Source of the DNA: Amycolatopsis thailandensis
GTDB lineage: Bacteria; Actinomycetota; Actinomycetes; Mycobacteriales; Pseudonocardiaceae
Direction: 5' to 3'
DNA length: 62,591 nucleotides
Assembly: GCF_002234405.1 (NCBI RefSeq)
Contig: NZ_NMQT01000172.1
Span: 1 to 62,591, forward strand
Position numbers and translations under genes: made by a program. Of the stretch, positions 52,732-61,385 are shown piece after piece. The notes beneath the pieces were generated by a model, which saw only the letters and a program-made list of their open reading frames with translations, ran no database searches and was not told the origin of the DNA. Position 1 is the first letter of the stretch. Each line of letters begins with the position of its first letter.

Positions 52732-53342
52732 CACTCGCCTCTCCCCTCGTAGGCCGTAGCCTGCTGCCGCCTTGCGGTCGGCTCGTTCTTCTCGCACATC
52801 GGGATCCCTTCCCGTACCTCCGCCACCTGTCACGGCCATGTATGCCCCAGGACGAATCACCCGGCGGCCGATCGATACCCGCCAGTGCGATTAATCAGGA
52901 CTTCAACTTGAGGACACGCCGAATTCGCGCTGCGTCCGAAATCCGGCTGAATGCGCTCACTTGAGCGACGTTCCCCAGGACCTGCTGTCGCGATTAATCC
53001 ATCGAGAACCAGGACCGGACACCATCAGCGCGAGGCGCGCACATCCATTTCGACGCCTTCTCCGGTGTCCTCGTCGACGCTAGCACGCGATTCACCGACA
53101 CCGCACGCCGAAGGGTGATTTTCCGTTATTCCACAAGGGAAAACCTGCGGAAATGCCCGCCCGGTACACCGTCCGCCGCCCTCCACGCCGCCACATGGCC
53201 GACGAATACCGCGCCCATTTCGACCACATTCCGTCCATTATGGACGAAATAGCGAAACGCCTCACCGGCATTCGTCGTACGCCGAACGCGTGAAGATACT
53301 TACCCGGGTTGTCAGTTCCTCACGACCTGACAAGCTGGATCG
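52732..53342. promoter_or_regulatory. Divergent control region of the cluster
   Basis: About 610 bases between the hydroxylase operon and the regulator operon. GCGATTAATC occurs twice, at 52887-52896 and 52990-52999, each followed by an AGGAC nearby; these AT-rich decamers are operator candidates. An inverted ATTTTCC/GGAAAA pair lies near 53115-53145. No gene is seen. Confidence 0.45.
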
Positions 53343-55538
53343 GTGAGGAAACCGGAGGAGAGTATCGATAGCGTGACAGAAACTCGGATGACGACAATCA
53401 CGGGACTATCACCGTCCGACCGGGCGGACGCGCTCGACCAGGCGATCCAGGCCGCGGGAAGCATCACCTCCGACATCACGGTGATCACAACCGGTCATCT
53501 CCCGGGCACGTTTCCGCAGACCGCCGCGGCGGCGCTGAACGTCGTGGAACGACCCGCCGATCCCCTGGCCGAGGCGCTGCGCACACGGCTGCGACAGGGC
53601 AGGCCGCTGCTCGTCGTCCGAGGTGGCAGGCGCAGCAACGCGGACGTCGCCGGGACGATCGCCGACCTTCTCCGTCATTGCCCGGGCTTGACCGTGCTCG
53701 CCGAGGCGCCGGCCCCGCTCGGTGTGCCCGGAGAGCAGGTCGTCGCGCTGCCCTCGGCACCCGGTCCTTTCGACGCGGAGAGGGTCACGCGGGTGGCGAG
53801 GTTCTCCCTTCACAGCCGTATTTTCGACACCCGGATGGCCGCGGCGCTCGCCGGAACCACCCAGGAAGACGCCGAGACCCTCCTGAACGGGCTCACGGCG
53901 GAAGGCCTGATTCAGCGGGATGAGGACGGCTGGCGTCTCCCGCCGGATATCGTGGAACTCCTCCCCCAGCCGGACAGCGACGCCCTGGAGCGACGCGTCC
54001 GCTGGGCTGCCAAGGAAGCCGCCGAGCTCCGCGCCCTCGTCGAAACCGGTGGTGCCTGGCGTGATCGCTTCGACTTCGTCGCCGATGACCTCCGGGCCAC
54101 GGTGCGCGACCGGACCGAGCCGGACGCGGACGTCCGTCAGCACGAGATCGCCCGCACGCTGGCCGGACTTCTGTACGCGCGTCAACTGCTCGCGGAAGCG
54201 CGCAGCGCCTTCGAACTGGCGGCCACACTGGCCCCCGACGACCGCACCGCGGCCCGTGACCTGCGCTCGGCCGCCGACGTCGCCATGGCCGAGCACCGGG
54301 GCGAGCCGGCGTTCGCGCTGCTCCAGCAAGCCGCGGCACGCGCGGAGCGGGGCGGGGACCCGGTGGGGGCGGCGATCGCACTCGCGTACGCGGTCTGCGT
54401 CGGGAACCGGTTTCCCGCCACGTTCACCGAACTGGTCCCGCATGAGCGGCTGGTCGAGCTGATGCACGAGGCCGAACGGGTCGCACCGGAGGGTGATCCC
54501 ATCGCGGAGGCCTACCTCGCGGCCGCGAGGGCCTGGAACGCCACCGGCGAGAAGACCACACCCGACCTGGACTTGACCGCGATCGCGCTGAACGCCGCGC
54601 GCGCCACCGATCAGCCAGTGCTGATCTCGGCCGCGCTGGACGCGGTGGCCAGTGCGGACGTCACCGCCGGCCGCTTCGCCCGCGCGCACCATTCGTGCGG
54701 GGAACGGCTGTCACTTCTGGAAAGGCTTCCCCGGCACGAGCCGAACATCGGCGTCGAGATCGTGGACACGCTGCACGTGGTGCCGCTGGTCGCGCTCGCG
54801 GCGGGGCGACTGCCGGAGGCGGTACTCGCGGCGGAGGAGTCCTGGAAGGACCCCTTCCGTGGCCTCTACATGCGGGCAGGCAAACTCGTCGTCCCGCTGG
54901 TCCTCAGCGGTCACCTCGACAGGGCTCTGGAATACGCGGAGATCTCCTGGGACGCCTGGCAGCGCCTCGGCGGGCCACCCGCACGCTGGATGGCCCCTGC
55001 CGCCCTGGCCGCGGGCATGGCGAACGCCCTTCGCGGAAATGTCTCCCAGTACGACGCTTGGGCCAGGCGGGCGCTGACGTTGTCGGAACCCGGTGTGCAC
55101 AGCGGGCTCAGGGAAAGCTTCGAGGCTTTCGTCCGCCCCCGGGTCGCCCTGCACCAGGGCGACGTCGAATCGGCGATGTCCACGTCGCTGACCCCGAAGG
55201 GCGGTTGGTACGACAGCGCTCACCAGTTCTACGACGCCTATGCCTGGGCCGTGGCCGCGGAGAGCGCGATCGTCGCGGGCGATCCCCGGGCCGGGGAGCT
55301 GCTGTCCGCCGCGGAACCCGCCGCGGCGGAGAACCTCTGGGCGGCGGCCTGTCTCGCCCGCGCTCGCGGCAGACTGCACGACGACCGCGCGGCCCTGGAG
55401 GAAGCCGTCAACGGCTGGCAGGCGATCGGCGCCCGTTTCGAACTGGCCTGCACCCTCAGCCTGCTACCGGACCGGCGGGACGAGGCCACCTCGCGGCTGG
55501 CCGCGCTGGGCTGCCGACTCCCAGTCTCGCCGTTATGA
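53343..55538 (+). CDS. TPR-rich AfsR/LAL-like protein without visible P-loop or HTH
   Basis: 731 aa. The region around residues 90-230 (GRPLLVVRGGRRSNADVAGTIADLLRHCPGLTVLAEAPAPLGVPGEQVVALPSA, then a winged-helix-like stretch) resembles the later part of STAND regulators, and about 250-730 are helical TPR-like repeats. I see no Walker A motif, SARP or LuxR HTH. It heads the divergent operon of the cluster and probably acts in its control. Start uncertain: GTG 53343, GTG 53373 (after GGAGGAG) or ATG 53388. Its stop overlaps the exporter start (ATGA). Confidence 0.65.
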   Translation: MRKPEESIDSVTETRMTTITGLSPSDRADALDQAIQAAGSITSDITVITTGHLPGTFPQTAAAALNVVERPADPLAEALRTRLRQGRPLLVVRGGRRSNADVAGTIADLLRHCPGLTVLAEAPAPLGVPGEQVVALPSAPGPFDAERVTRVARFSLHSRIFDTRMAAALAGTTQEDAETLLNGLTAEGLIQRDEDGWRLPPDIVELLPQPDSDALERRVRWAAKEAAELRALVETGGAWRDRFDFVADDLRATVRDRTEPDADVRQHEIARTLAGLLYARQLLAEARSAFELAATLAPDDRTAARDLRSAADVAMAEHRGEPAFALLQQAAARAERGGDPVGAAIALAYAVCVGNRFPATFTELVPHERLVELMHEAERVAPEGDPIAEAYLAAARAWNATGEKTTPDLDLTAIALNAARATDQPVLISAALDAVASADVTAGRFARAHHSCGERLSLLERLPRHEPNIGVEIVDTLHVVPLVALAAGRLPEAVLAAEESWKDPFRGLYMRAGKLVVPLVLSGHLDRALEYAEISWDAWQRLGGPPARWMAPAALAAGMANALRGNVSQYDAWARRALTLSEPGVHSGLRESFEAFVRPRVALHQGDVESAMSTSLTPKGGWYDSAHQFYDAYAWAVAAESAIVAGDPRAGELLSAAEPAAAENLWAAACLARARGRLHDDRAALEEAVNGWQAIGARFELACTLSLLPDRRDEATSRLAALGCRLPVSPL

Positions 55539-56533
55539 TCGAAAACCGGGCCGCGAGCGCGGTCGGAAGCAGGTCGTCGGAGCGCGACGAGAAGCGACGG
55601 CCCAATAAGGGCACGAGGGGACCGAAGTCGGACGTGGCCAGCACACGCCAGGAGACCGACTATCGAGCACTAGCCTCGGCAGGCATCACGATCGTTCTGT
55701 GGGCATCGGCGTTCGTGGTGATCCGGGACGCCGGGGAGCACATTTCCGCAGGAGCGCTCGCCTTGGGCAGGCTCGTGACCGGGGCGCTGGTACTGGGCGC
55801 GTTCCTGTTGGTACGCAAGCAAGGCTTCCCACCCAAAGCGGCATGGCCGGGCATTCTGGTCTCGGGCGTGGCGTGGTTCGGCGTGTACATGGTCGCGCTC
55901 AACGCCGGTGAACAACGCATCGACGCGGGTACCGCCTCACTCGTGATCAACCTTGGCCCGATCCTGATGGCCGCGCTGGGAGGCTGGCTGCTCAAGGAAG
56001 GGTTCCCGCCGCAGCTGATGGCGGGCTTGGCCTTGGGTTTCGCCGGCGCGGTCCTGGTCGGCTTCGCGTCGTCCGACGGAGGAAGCGCCAGCCTGATCGG
56101 TGTGTTGTTGTGCGGCCTCGCCGCGGCGGGCAGCGCCGTCGGGGTGATCGCCCAGAAGCCGGCACTGCGCCACGCGACGGCCTTGCAGGTGACGACCTTC
56201 GGAAACGCGATCGGGGCGCTGGTGTGTCTGCCCTTCGCCGGATCGCTGATACGGGAAGTGGCGGCGGCTCCCTCGAGCGCCCTGCTGGAGATCGTGTATC
56301 TGGGCGTGTTCCCGACCGCTCTGGCCTTCTCCACTTGGGCCTACGCGCTCTCCCGGACGACGGCCGGGAAACTGGGCGCCACGACCTACCTGGTCCCGGT
56401 GCTGGTGGTCGTCGTGAGCTGGGTCGTGCTCGACGAGGTCCCCGCGGCACTGTCGCTCGCCGGTGGCGCGCTGTGCCTGATCGGCGTGGCCGTGTCCCGG
56501 CGCAGATCGCGAGAAAAGGTGGAGGAAACGTGA
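55535..56533 (+). CDS. EamA-family drug/metabolite exporter
   Basis: 332 aa with ten predicted membrane helices in two EamA repeats (GITIVLWASAFVVIRDAGEHISAGALALGRL and, in the second half, GVLLCGLAAAGSAVGVIAQKPALRHATALQVTTFGNAIGALVC). The first 40 residues are a hydrophilic tail. Position in the cluster suggests export of the product. ATG 55535 overlaps the regulator stop; a GTG at 55634 would remove the tail. Confidence 0.85.
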   Translation: MIENRAASAVGSRSSERDEKRRPNKGTRGPKSDVASTRQETDYRALASAGITIVLWASAFVVIRDAGEHISAGALALGRLVTGALVLGAFLLVRKQGFPPKAAWPGILVSGVAWFGVYMVALNAGEQRIDAGTASLVINLGPILMAALGGWLLKEGFPPQLMAGLALGFAGAVLVGFASSDGGSASLIGVLLCGLAAAGSAVGVIAQKPALRHATALQVTTFGNAIGALVCLPFAGSLIREVAAAPSSALLEIVYLGVFPTALAFSTWAYALSRTTAGKLGATTYLVPVLVVVVSWVVLDEVPAALSLAGGALCLIGVAVSRRRSREKVEET

Positions 56534-57540
56534 CCGTGGAAGAGGTTTCCGTCGACGGCTTCGAACGGGTCGTGATCGACCGGGGTCCGGCAGGCGAAGC
56601 ACGCTCGATCATCGCGGTGCACGACACCCGTCTCGGCCCTGCCCTCGGCGGCGTGCGGATGCGCCCGTACCCGAACGAGAGCGATGCCGTCTCGGAATGC
56701 CTCGCCCTGGCTCGCGCGATGACGGTGAAAGCCGCCGCGGCCGGACTGGACCTCGGTGGCGGCTGGAGCATCATTCCCGCGGACACAGCCGAGAAGACAC
56801 CGGAAAGGCTGCTGTCCCACGGCCGGGCGATCGCCACGTTCGACGGCCGGTTCATCCCGGTGAACGACGTGGGCACCGATCAAGCCGACCTGCGCGAGAT
56901 CGGCAAGGTGACTTCGCCGGTCTGCGCGCAGGACGACCCGTCACCCTGGACCGCGCTGGGCGTCGCGGCGGGCATCAAGGCCTGCGCCGAGTTTTCCGGC
57001 CGCGCCGACCTCAAAGGCGCACGAATCGGAGTGCAAGGCGCCGGGCATGTGGGCAGCGCGCTGGTACGACTGCTCATCCGGGAAGGCGCGGACGTCACGG
57101 TGAGCGACGTGGACGAGGACCGCGCCGTCTCGCTCGCCGCCGAGACCGGTGCGATGGCGGTCGACCCCGATACCCTGCCCACGAGCGAGCTGGATGTTTT
57201 CGCGCCTTGCGCACTGGGCGGAGTGGTCACACCGGACGTGGTGCCCGCGCTTCGTTGCCGGATCATCGCCGGTGGCGCCAACAACGTCCTGGCCACCCCG
57301 GAGCTCGCGGACGAACTACGGAAGCGGCGCATCATCTACGCACCGGATTTCTGTGTGAACTCAGGCGGCGTGATCTTCCTTCAGTCCCAGCTTCGGGGTC
57401 TCAGTGAGGAAACCGCACGAGACCAGGTTCAGGGCGTGGGCACGACGATCTCCGAACTGCTCGCACACGCCGAAACCAACCGGGTCACGACGAGCCAGGC
57501 AGCGAACGATCTCGCTCAGAACCGGCTCGACGCCGCCTGA
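56530..57540 (+). CDS. Leucine-dehydrogenase-like protein lacking one catalytic lysine
   Basis: 336 aa Glu/Leu/Phe/Val dehydrogenase family. The N-terminal domain has GPALGGVRMRPY and MTVKAAAAGLDLGGGWSII; the NAD domain has GARIGVQGAGHVGSALVRLL, with CALGGVV and IIAGGANNVLATPELAD after it. The substrate-binding lysine (Lys67) is kept, but the catalytic lysine of GGGK is Trp79. Normal oxidative deamination is therefore doubtful; it may bind or reduce another substrate. Coupled to the exporter by GTGA. Confidence 0.82.
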   Translation: MTVEEVSVDGFERVVIDRGPAGEARSIIAVHDTRLGPALGGVRMRPYPNESDAVSECLALARAMTVKAAAAGLDLGGGWSIIPADTAEKTPERLLSHGRAIATFDGRFIPVNDVGTDQADLREIGKVTSPVCAQDDPSPWTALGVAAGIKACAEFSGRADLKGARIGVQGAGHVGSALVRLLIREGADVTVSDVDEDRAVSLAAETGAMAVDPDTLPTSELDVFAPCALGGVVTPDVVPALRCRIIAGGANNVLATPELADELRKRRIIYAPDFCVNSGGVIFLQSQLRGLSEETARDQVQGVGTTISELLAHAETNRVTTSQAANDLAQNRLDAA

Positions 57541-57659
57541 ATCACTTACAAGACCGGGCCTCGTCTCCGGCCGCTCACCCGCCTCGTTCGACAGACGATC
57601 CGAGGGTCCTTCCTACGTCCCACTTGATGTGCAAAAGTTGCTGTGTGGGGAAGCGCGGG

Positions 57660-57983
57660 ATGGACGACGAGCAGCGCGAGCGGATGCATGACCTCAAGCG
57701 GACGACCTGGCGGGGAATACTGACCGGTGGCGCTGTCCTCGTCTTCACGATTGTTGCCGGGGTGGTCCTGTCCGACGACTGGAAGGCGTACCTGGTCGTG
57801 GGCTCGTCTGGCCTCGCGCTGACGATCCTCGTGTTTCTCTCGCAGTGGCGCTACATCCGGCGCGGGCCGTTCCCTCGGCTGCCCGCCGGCTTGCGTGATG
57901 GCACCTCTCCTTCATCCGGCGAGAAACCAGCCGACGCTGATCACGCCGGACGGAACCAAACGAATGGACAGGAGCACGCATGA
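57660..57983 (+). CDS. Small membrane protein
   Basis: 107 aa. A charged N-terminus (MDDEQRERMHDLKRTTWRG) leads to two hydrophobic helices (ILTGGAVLVFTIVAGVVL and AYLVVGSSGLALTILVFL), then a hydrophilic tail. An upstream TTG/ATG pair at 57624-57627 would add a Cys-rich leader (MCKSCCVGKRG). Function unknown. Overlaps the next gene by four bases. Confidence 0.6.
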   Translation: MDDEQRERMHDLKRTTWRGILTGGAVLVFTIVAGVVLSDDWKAYLVVGSSGLALTILVFLSQWRYIRRGPFPRLPAGLRDGTSPSSGEKPADADHAGRNQTNGQEHA

Positions 57984-58381
57984 CCGACGACGTGGCCGAC
58001 CAAGTGATCAAGGCCGAGAAGGACCGGATCCAATGTCTCCTCGACGTGGATCGCGACACCTACGACCGCTTGCACGCCACGGAGTACCGGTTGTGCAACC
58101 CGACCGGCACCGTGTGGACGAAGGCCGAATACCTGGAACTCCTCACCACCGGGCGGGTCGCCTACCGGGAACTGGGGCTGACCGGCGACATTGACGCCAT
58201 CGTCGGCACCGACGTCGTCGTCCTCCACTACCGGTGCGTCATCGAACTCACCGTCGACGGCGCGGACATCCCGAAGCACGACGCCTGGCACACCGACGTC
58301 TACACCAATGCCGACGGCACCTGGCGTTGTGCCTGGTCGCAAGCCACCGGCATCTTGGACCTTCCGCCGGCCGCACCCTGA
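57980..58381 (+). CDS. NTF2-like (DUF4440/SnoaL-type) protein
   Basis: 133 aa alpha+beta cone fold: KAEKDRIQCLLDVDRDTYDRLHATEYRLCNPTGTVWTKAEYLELLTTGRVAY, then a beta-sheet half ending DAWHTDVYTNADGTWRCAWSQATGI. Members range from steroid isomerases to polyketide cyclases; no activity is assigned. Its ATG overlaps the preceding stop, so they form a two-gene unit. Confidence 0.75.
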   Translation: MTDDVADQVIKAEKDRIQCLLDVDRDTYDRLHATEYRLCNPTGTVWTKAEYLELLTTGRVAYRELGLTGDIDAIVGTDVVVLHYRCVIELTVDGADIPKHDAWHTDVYTNADGTWRCAWSQATGILDLPPAAP

Positions 58382-58513
58382 CCCATCACGAGGAAGGCGC
58401 GGCCCGAAGAAGACTTCTGGACGCAACGCCATATTCCCGACGACATAGCCAGTGTGATCAGTGACGTAATTTCTCCACGCAAGACGAGTTTCGGTGATCC
58501 CCTACTGCACCTG

Positions 58514-58551
58514 TTCGGCGGCAGGGTTCCCATTCGGCGGCAGGGTTCCCA
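58514..58551. repeat. Two tandem 19-base copies
   Basis: TTCGGCGGCAGGGTTCCCA occurs twice head to tail (58514-58532, 58533-58551) with no mismatch. Confidence 0.85.
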
Positions 58552-58597
58552 ATGTCGCATTTGTGACGCTCAGCGACTCGAATGCGACATCGGGAAC
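58545..58597. repeat. 17-bp inverted repeat
   Basis: GTTCCCAATGTCGCATT (58545-58561) and AATGCGACATCGGGAAC (58581-58597) pair at 16 of 17 positions; the left arm begins inside the second tandem copy. Confidence 0.75.
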
Positions 58598-58697
58598 AGG
58601 GACGGAGCAGCCGGCCCGGCGGATCGCGGACGTCATCTGTCCATGACCATCCTTGCCGCTCACGACCCGTACGACCCAGTGCTGTCCGGCGCCCAGT

Positions 58698-58750
58698 GTT
58701 GCGAAAGCCACTTTCGCAACCTTCAACGTTGTGAAAGTGGCTTTCGCAAC
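58698..58750. repeat. Nested double palindrome
   Basis: GTTGCGAAAG-CCA-CTTTCGCAAC (58698-58720) is itself a palindrome. It pairs as a whole with its near inverse at 58728-58750 (22 of 23 bases), seven-base spacer. A cruciform or double hairpin is possible. Confidence 0.75.
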
Positions 58751-58772
58751 GTTCTCCCGCCTACGCCAGGTT

Positions 58773-58823
58773 CCGTGAAGGCCTCCTTCCCTACTTTCAG
58801 GGTAGGGAAGGAGGCCTTCACGG
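58773..58823. repeat. 22-bp perfect inverted repeat
   Basis: Left arm starts CCGTGAAGGCCTCCTTCCCT (58773-58794); right arm 58802-58823; seven-base loop. Could end transcription of the upstream two-gene unit. Confidence 0.8.
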
Positions 58824-59004
58824 ACTTCGCCATCCAACCTGACACTAATACAATCCAGATACTGGACACAGACGGCAAAACGGTCAGCGAACTGGCCTAG
58901 CCGAGGCCGATCACCCAGCCACGTACGACTTTCGGGCCTACACGCCGGTGCGACGGGACACCTACCGTGGTGTGGTCTAGACCTCTCATGAGAGGAACCT
59001 TCTG

Positions 59005-59649
59005 ATGAAGTTTTCCCGCTCCGCCGTAAAAGTCGCGATACTCACCGCCGTGCTCAGCACGGTCTCGGCGCTCACCGCCGTTCCGGCCCTCGCGCACGGC
59101 TCGATGGGCAATCCGATCAGCCGGATCATGCAATGTTTCCAGGAGGGCCCGGAAAACCCGCGATCCGCCGCGTGCAAGGCCGCCATCGCGGTGGGCGACA
59201 GCTGGCCGATCTACGACTGGGACGAGGTCAACATCGGCGACGCCAGCGGCCACAGCCGCGAGATCATCCCGGACGGCAAGCTGTGCAGCGCCGGCCGGAG
59301 TAAGTACAAGGGGCTCGACCTCGCCCGCGCCGACTGGCCGGCGACCACACTACCGGCCAGCGGCCCGTACACCTTCCGGTACCAGCTGACCGCCGCACAC
59401 CCGGGCACCTTCGAGCTGTACGTCACCAAACCGAGCTACGACCCGACGAAACCGCTCAAGTGGTCCGACCTCGAGAACACGCCGTTCTACAAGCAGGACA
59501 ACCCGCGGATCGTCGGCAACGCCTACCAGCTCCAGGCGAACCTGCCCGGCGGGCGCACCGGCAGGCACCTGATCTACTCGATCTGGCAGCGCCATTGGCC
59601 CGACTCCGGTGAGGCCTTCTACTCCTGCTCGGACGTGATCTTCAACTGA
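59005..59649 (+). CDS. AA10 lytic polysaccharide monooxygenase
   Basis: 214 aa secreted copper enzyme that oxidatively cleaves chitin or cellulose. The signal peptide ends ALA-HGSMGNP, so the mature protein begins with His31, the first ligand of the copper histidine brace. The second is His132 in TAAHPGTFELYV. GSMGNPISR and YSIWQRHWPDSGEAFYSCSDV are family segments. Single domain, no carbohydrate-binding module. GAGAGGAA precedes the ATG. A small hairpin (59651-59662) follows the stop. Confidence 0.9.
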   Translation: MKFSRSAVKVAILTAVLSTVSALTAVPALAHGSMGNPISRIMQCFQEGPENPRSAACKAAIAVGDSWPIYDWDEVNIGDASGHSREIIPDGKLCSAGRSKYKGLDLARADWPATTLPASGPYTFRYQLTAAHPGTFELYVTKPSYDPTKPLKWSDLENTPFYKQDNPRIVGNAYQLQANLPGGRTGRHLIYSIWQRHWPDSGEAFYSCSDVIFN

Positions 59650-59709
59650 TCCCGCAAGCGGGCCGCGGCACCGTCCGGCGGCGCGCCGACCACCCCTCAT
59701 CGGAGCGGA

Positions 59710-60039
59710 TCAGGCGCTTCCGCCGGTCGCGGTGTCGCGGCGCTCCGCGGCCAGCAGGTCGAGCAGGCCGGGGAGCCGACGGTCGATTTCCGCCCGGCGC
59801 AACCGGATTCCCTTCCGGTTCCCGTAATTGATCTCGTGGATGAGCCCGGCCTCGCGTAAAACCCGGAAGTGGTGCGTCTGCGTCTGCTTGGACACCGGGA
59901 GATCGAACGAGTTGCAGGTGCGCTCGCTGTCGCTACCGTCCGCCGCCAGCTCCACGATCACGGAGCGGCGATGCTCGTCGGCGAGGGCGCGGAACACCGT
60001 GCCCAGATCGACGTCCCCGGCTGGACCTGACCCGGTCAT
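59710..60039 (-). CDS. ArsR-family transcriptional regulator
   Basis: 109 aa winged helix: DLGTVFRALADEHRRSVIVELAADG, SKQTQTHHFRVLREAGLIHEINYGNRKGIRLRR. No obvious metal-site cysteines beyond one (TCNSFDLPVSKQ), so it may sense something other than metal. GGGAGG precedes ATG 60039. Divergent from the FAD monooxygenase, with a double operator between, which fits self- and target control. Confidence 0.85.
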   Translation of the reverse strand: MTGSGPAGDVDLGTVFRALADEHRRSVIVELAADGSDSERTCNSFDLPVSKQTQTHHFRVLREAGLIHEINYGNRKGIRLRRAEIDRRLPGLLDLLAAERRDTATGGSA

Positions 60040-60054
60040 CGCCTCACCTCCCTC

Positions 60055-60122
60055 AGGTACGTCTTGCATCGTACCTTACGGCCATGCTTGACTGAAGGTA
60101 CGACGAGCGACGTACCTTCAGT
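60055..60122. promoter_or_regulatory. Two matching dyads, ArsR operator candidate
   Basis: AGGTACG-N8-CGTACCT at 60055-60076 and ACTGAAGGTACG-N8-CGTACCTTCAGT at 60091-60122. Same core and spacer, centres 41 bases apart (about four helical turns), between the divergent starts. Confidence 0.75.
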
Positions 60123-60205
60123 GGGTGCGTGGCAACCGATCCGGGCTTCGCTCGAGCACAAAGCCTGCGGCGCTCGTCGCTTCCCTTCTCCGAAAGGTTG
60201 CGGCC

Positions 60206-61348
60206 ATGACGCCTTCCCGCGTCCTGATCCACGGCGCCGGTATCGCCGGCCCGGCTCTCGCATATTGGCTGGCCCGGCACGGGTATCGGCCGACGGTCGT
60301 CGAGCAGGCCAAAGAACTGAGGTCCGGCGGCAGTGCCATCGTCGTCAAGGAACCGGCCCTGACGGTCGCCAGGAGCATGGGCATCCTCACGCGGTTGCGC
60401 GAGGTCGCCACCGGCTCGCGTGTCCTCTCGCTCCTCGATCAGGACGGGCGGCAGCTTCTCCGGGTCCCGACGACTTCCCCGCAGTCGATCGAAGTAACGC
60501 GATCCGACCTGTCCACGGTGCTCCACCAGGCAGCGCGCGACGACGCGGAGTTCCTCTTCGACGACACGATCACCAGCCTCCGCCAGGACCGATCGGGGGT
60601 CGAAGTCACCTTCCGCCGGTCACCGCCGCGCCGTTTCGACCTGCTCGTCGGCGCGGATGGCATCCATTCCCCGGTGCGCCGCCTGGCCTTCGGACCGGCG
60701 GAGCAGTTCACGACCGACCTGGGCATGTACGGCGCGACGGTGCCGATAGAGCCCGGCGCGCTCGATGATCCGGAGGTGGCTGTGATGCTGACCGCGCCCG
60801 GCCGGATGCTCACCATCCACCCGTCCCGGGGGAAACCACTCGCGATGTTCACCTTCCGCGGCGGGCGGGTGCCCGGCTACGACCGTCACGACGCCGCGTT
60901 CCACAAGCGCATAGTGGCGGAGGCGTACGCCGGAATCGGCTGGCGAAGCCCTGAATTGGTCGAGGCGTACCAGAACCACCCCGCGCCCTTCTTCGATCCG
61001 CTCGCCAACGTGCGGATGGACAAGTGGTCGCGGGGCCGCGTGGCCTTGCTCGGGGACGCGGCATCCGCCGTAGCCCTGTTCGGCGACGGATCGAGCATGG
61101 CGATGGCGGGCGCACACACGCTGGCCGAGGCGCTCGCAGCGCATCCCGATGACCATGAGCGTGCCTTTCAGGCCTACGAAGCGAAGCACCGGCGGCAGGT
61201 GGACCCGAGGCACCGTCGCGTCAGCCTCGTCGCCACGCTGCTCGTTCCGCGAACTCGGCATGGGCTGGTGCTCCGCAATACGGCCGTCCGAGCCGTCGGT
61301 CTCGCCACCCGGAACTCCACGTCCTCCAGGCAGAACAGCCGGGTCTGA
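60206..61348 (+). CDS. FAD-dependent monooxygenase
   Basis: 380 aa group A flavoprotein hydroxylase: VLIHGAGIAGPALAYWLARHGYRPTVVEQ (FAD), LLVGADGIHSPVRRLAFG (DG motif), RGRVALLGDAASAVALFGDGSSMAMAGAHTLAEALA (GD motif). Substrate unknown; small aromatic or polyketide compounds are typical. ATG 60206 is preferred over upstream codons by homology start and AAAGG. Likely repressed by the neighbouring ArsR protein until its substrate appears. Confidence 0.85.
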   Translation: MTPSRVLIHGAGIAGPALAYWLARHGYRPTVVEQAKELRSGGSAIVVKEPALTVARSMGILTRLREVATGSRVLSLLDQDGRQLLRVPTTSPQSIEVTRSDLSTVLHQAARDDAEFLFDDTITSLRQDRSGVEVTFRRSPPRRFDLLVGADGIHSPVRRLAFGPAEQFTTDLGMYGATVPIEPGALDDPEVAVMLTAPGRMLTIHPSRGKPLAMFTFRGGRVPGYDRHDAAFHKRIVAEAYAGIGWRSPELVEAYQNHPAPFFDPLANVRMDKWSRGRVALLGDAASAVALFGDGSSMAMAGAHTLAEALAAHPDDHERAFQAYEAKHRRQVDPRHRRVSLVATLLVPRTRHGLVLRNTAVRAVGLATRNSTSSRQNSRV

Positions 61349-61385
61349 GGCGTCGCTCCAGAAAAATCCACAATGGACAGATGAG

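Larger units (their letters stand above)
58382..59004. other. Repeat-rich intergenic region, no gene
   Basis: 623 bases holding four separate repeat structures listed below and one arm of the element seen at 8331-8376. The 148-aa frame across it is built from the repeats and is rejected. Confidence 0.65.

Noticed and set aside
58454..58900. 148-codon frame in the repeat block
   Set aside because: Composed of intergenic repeats; no coding bias.
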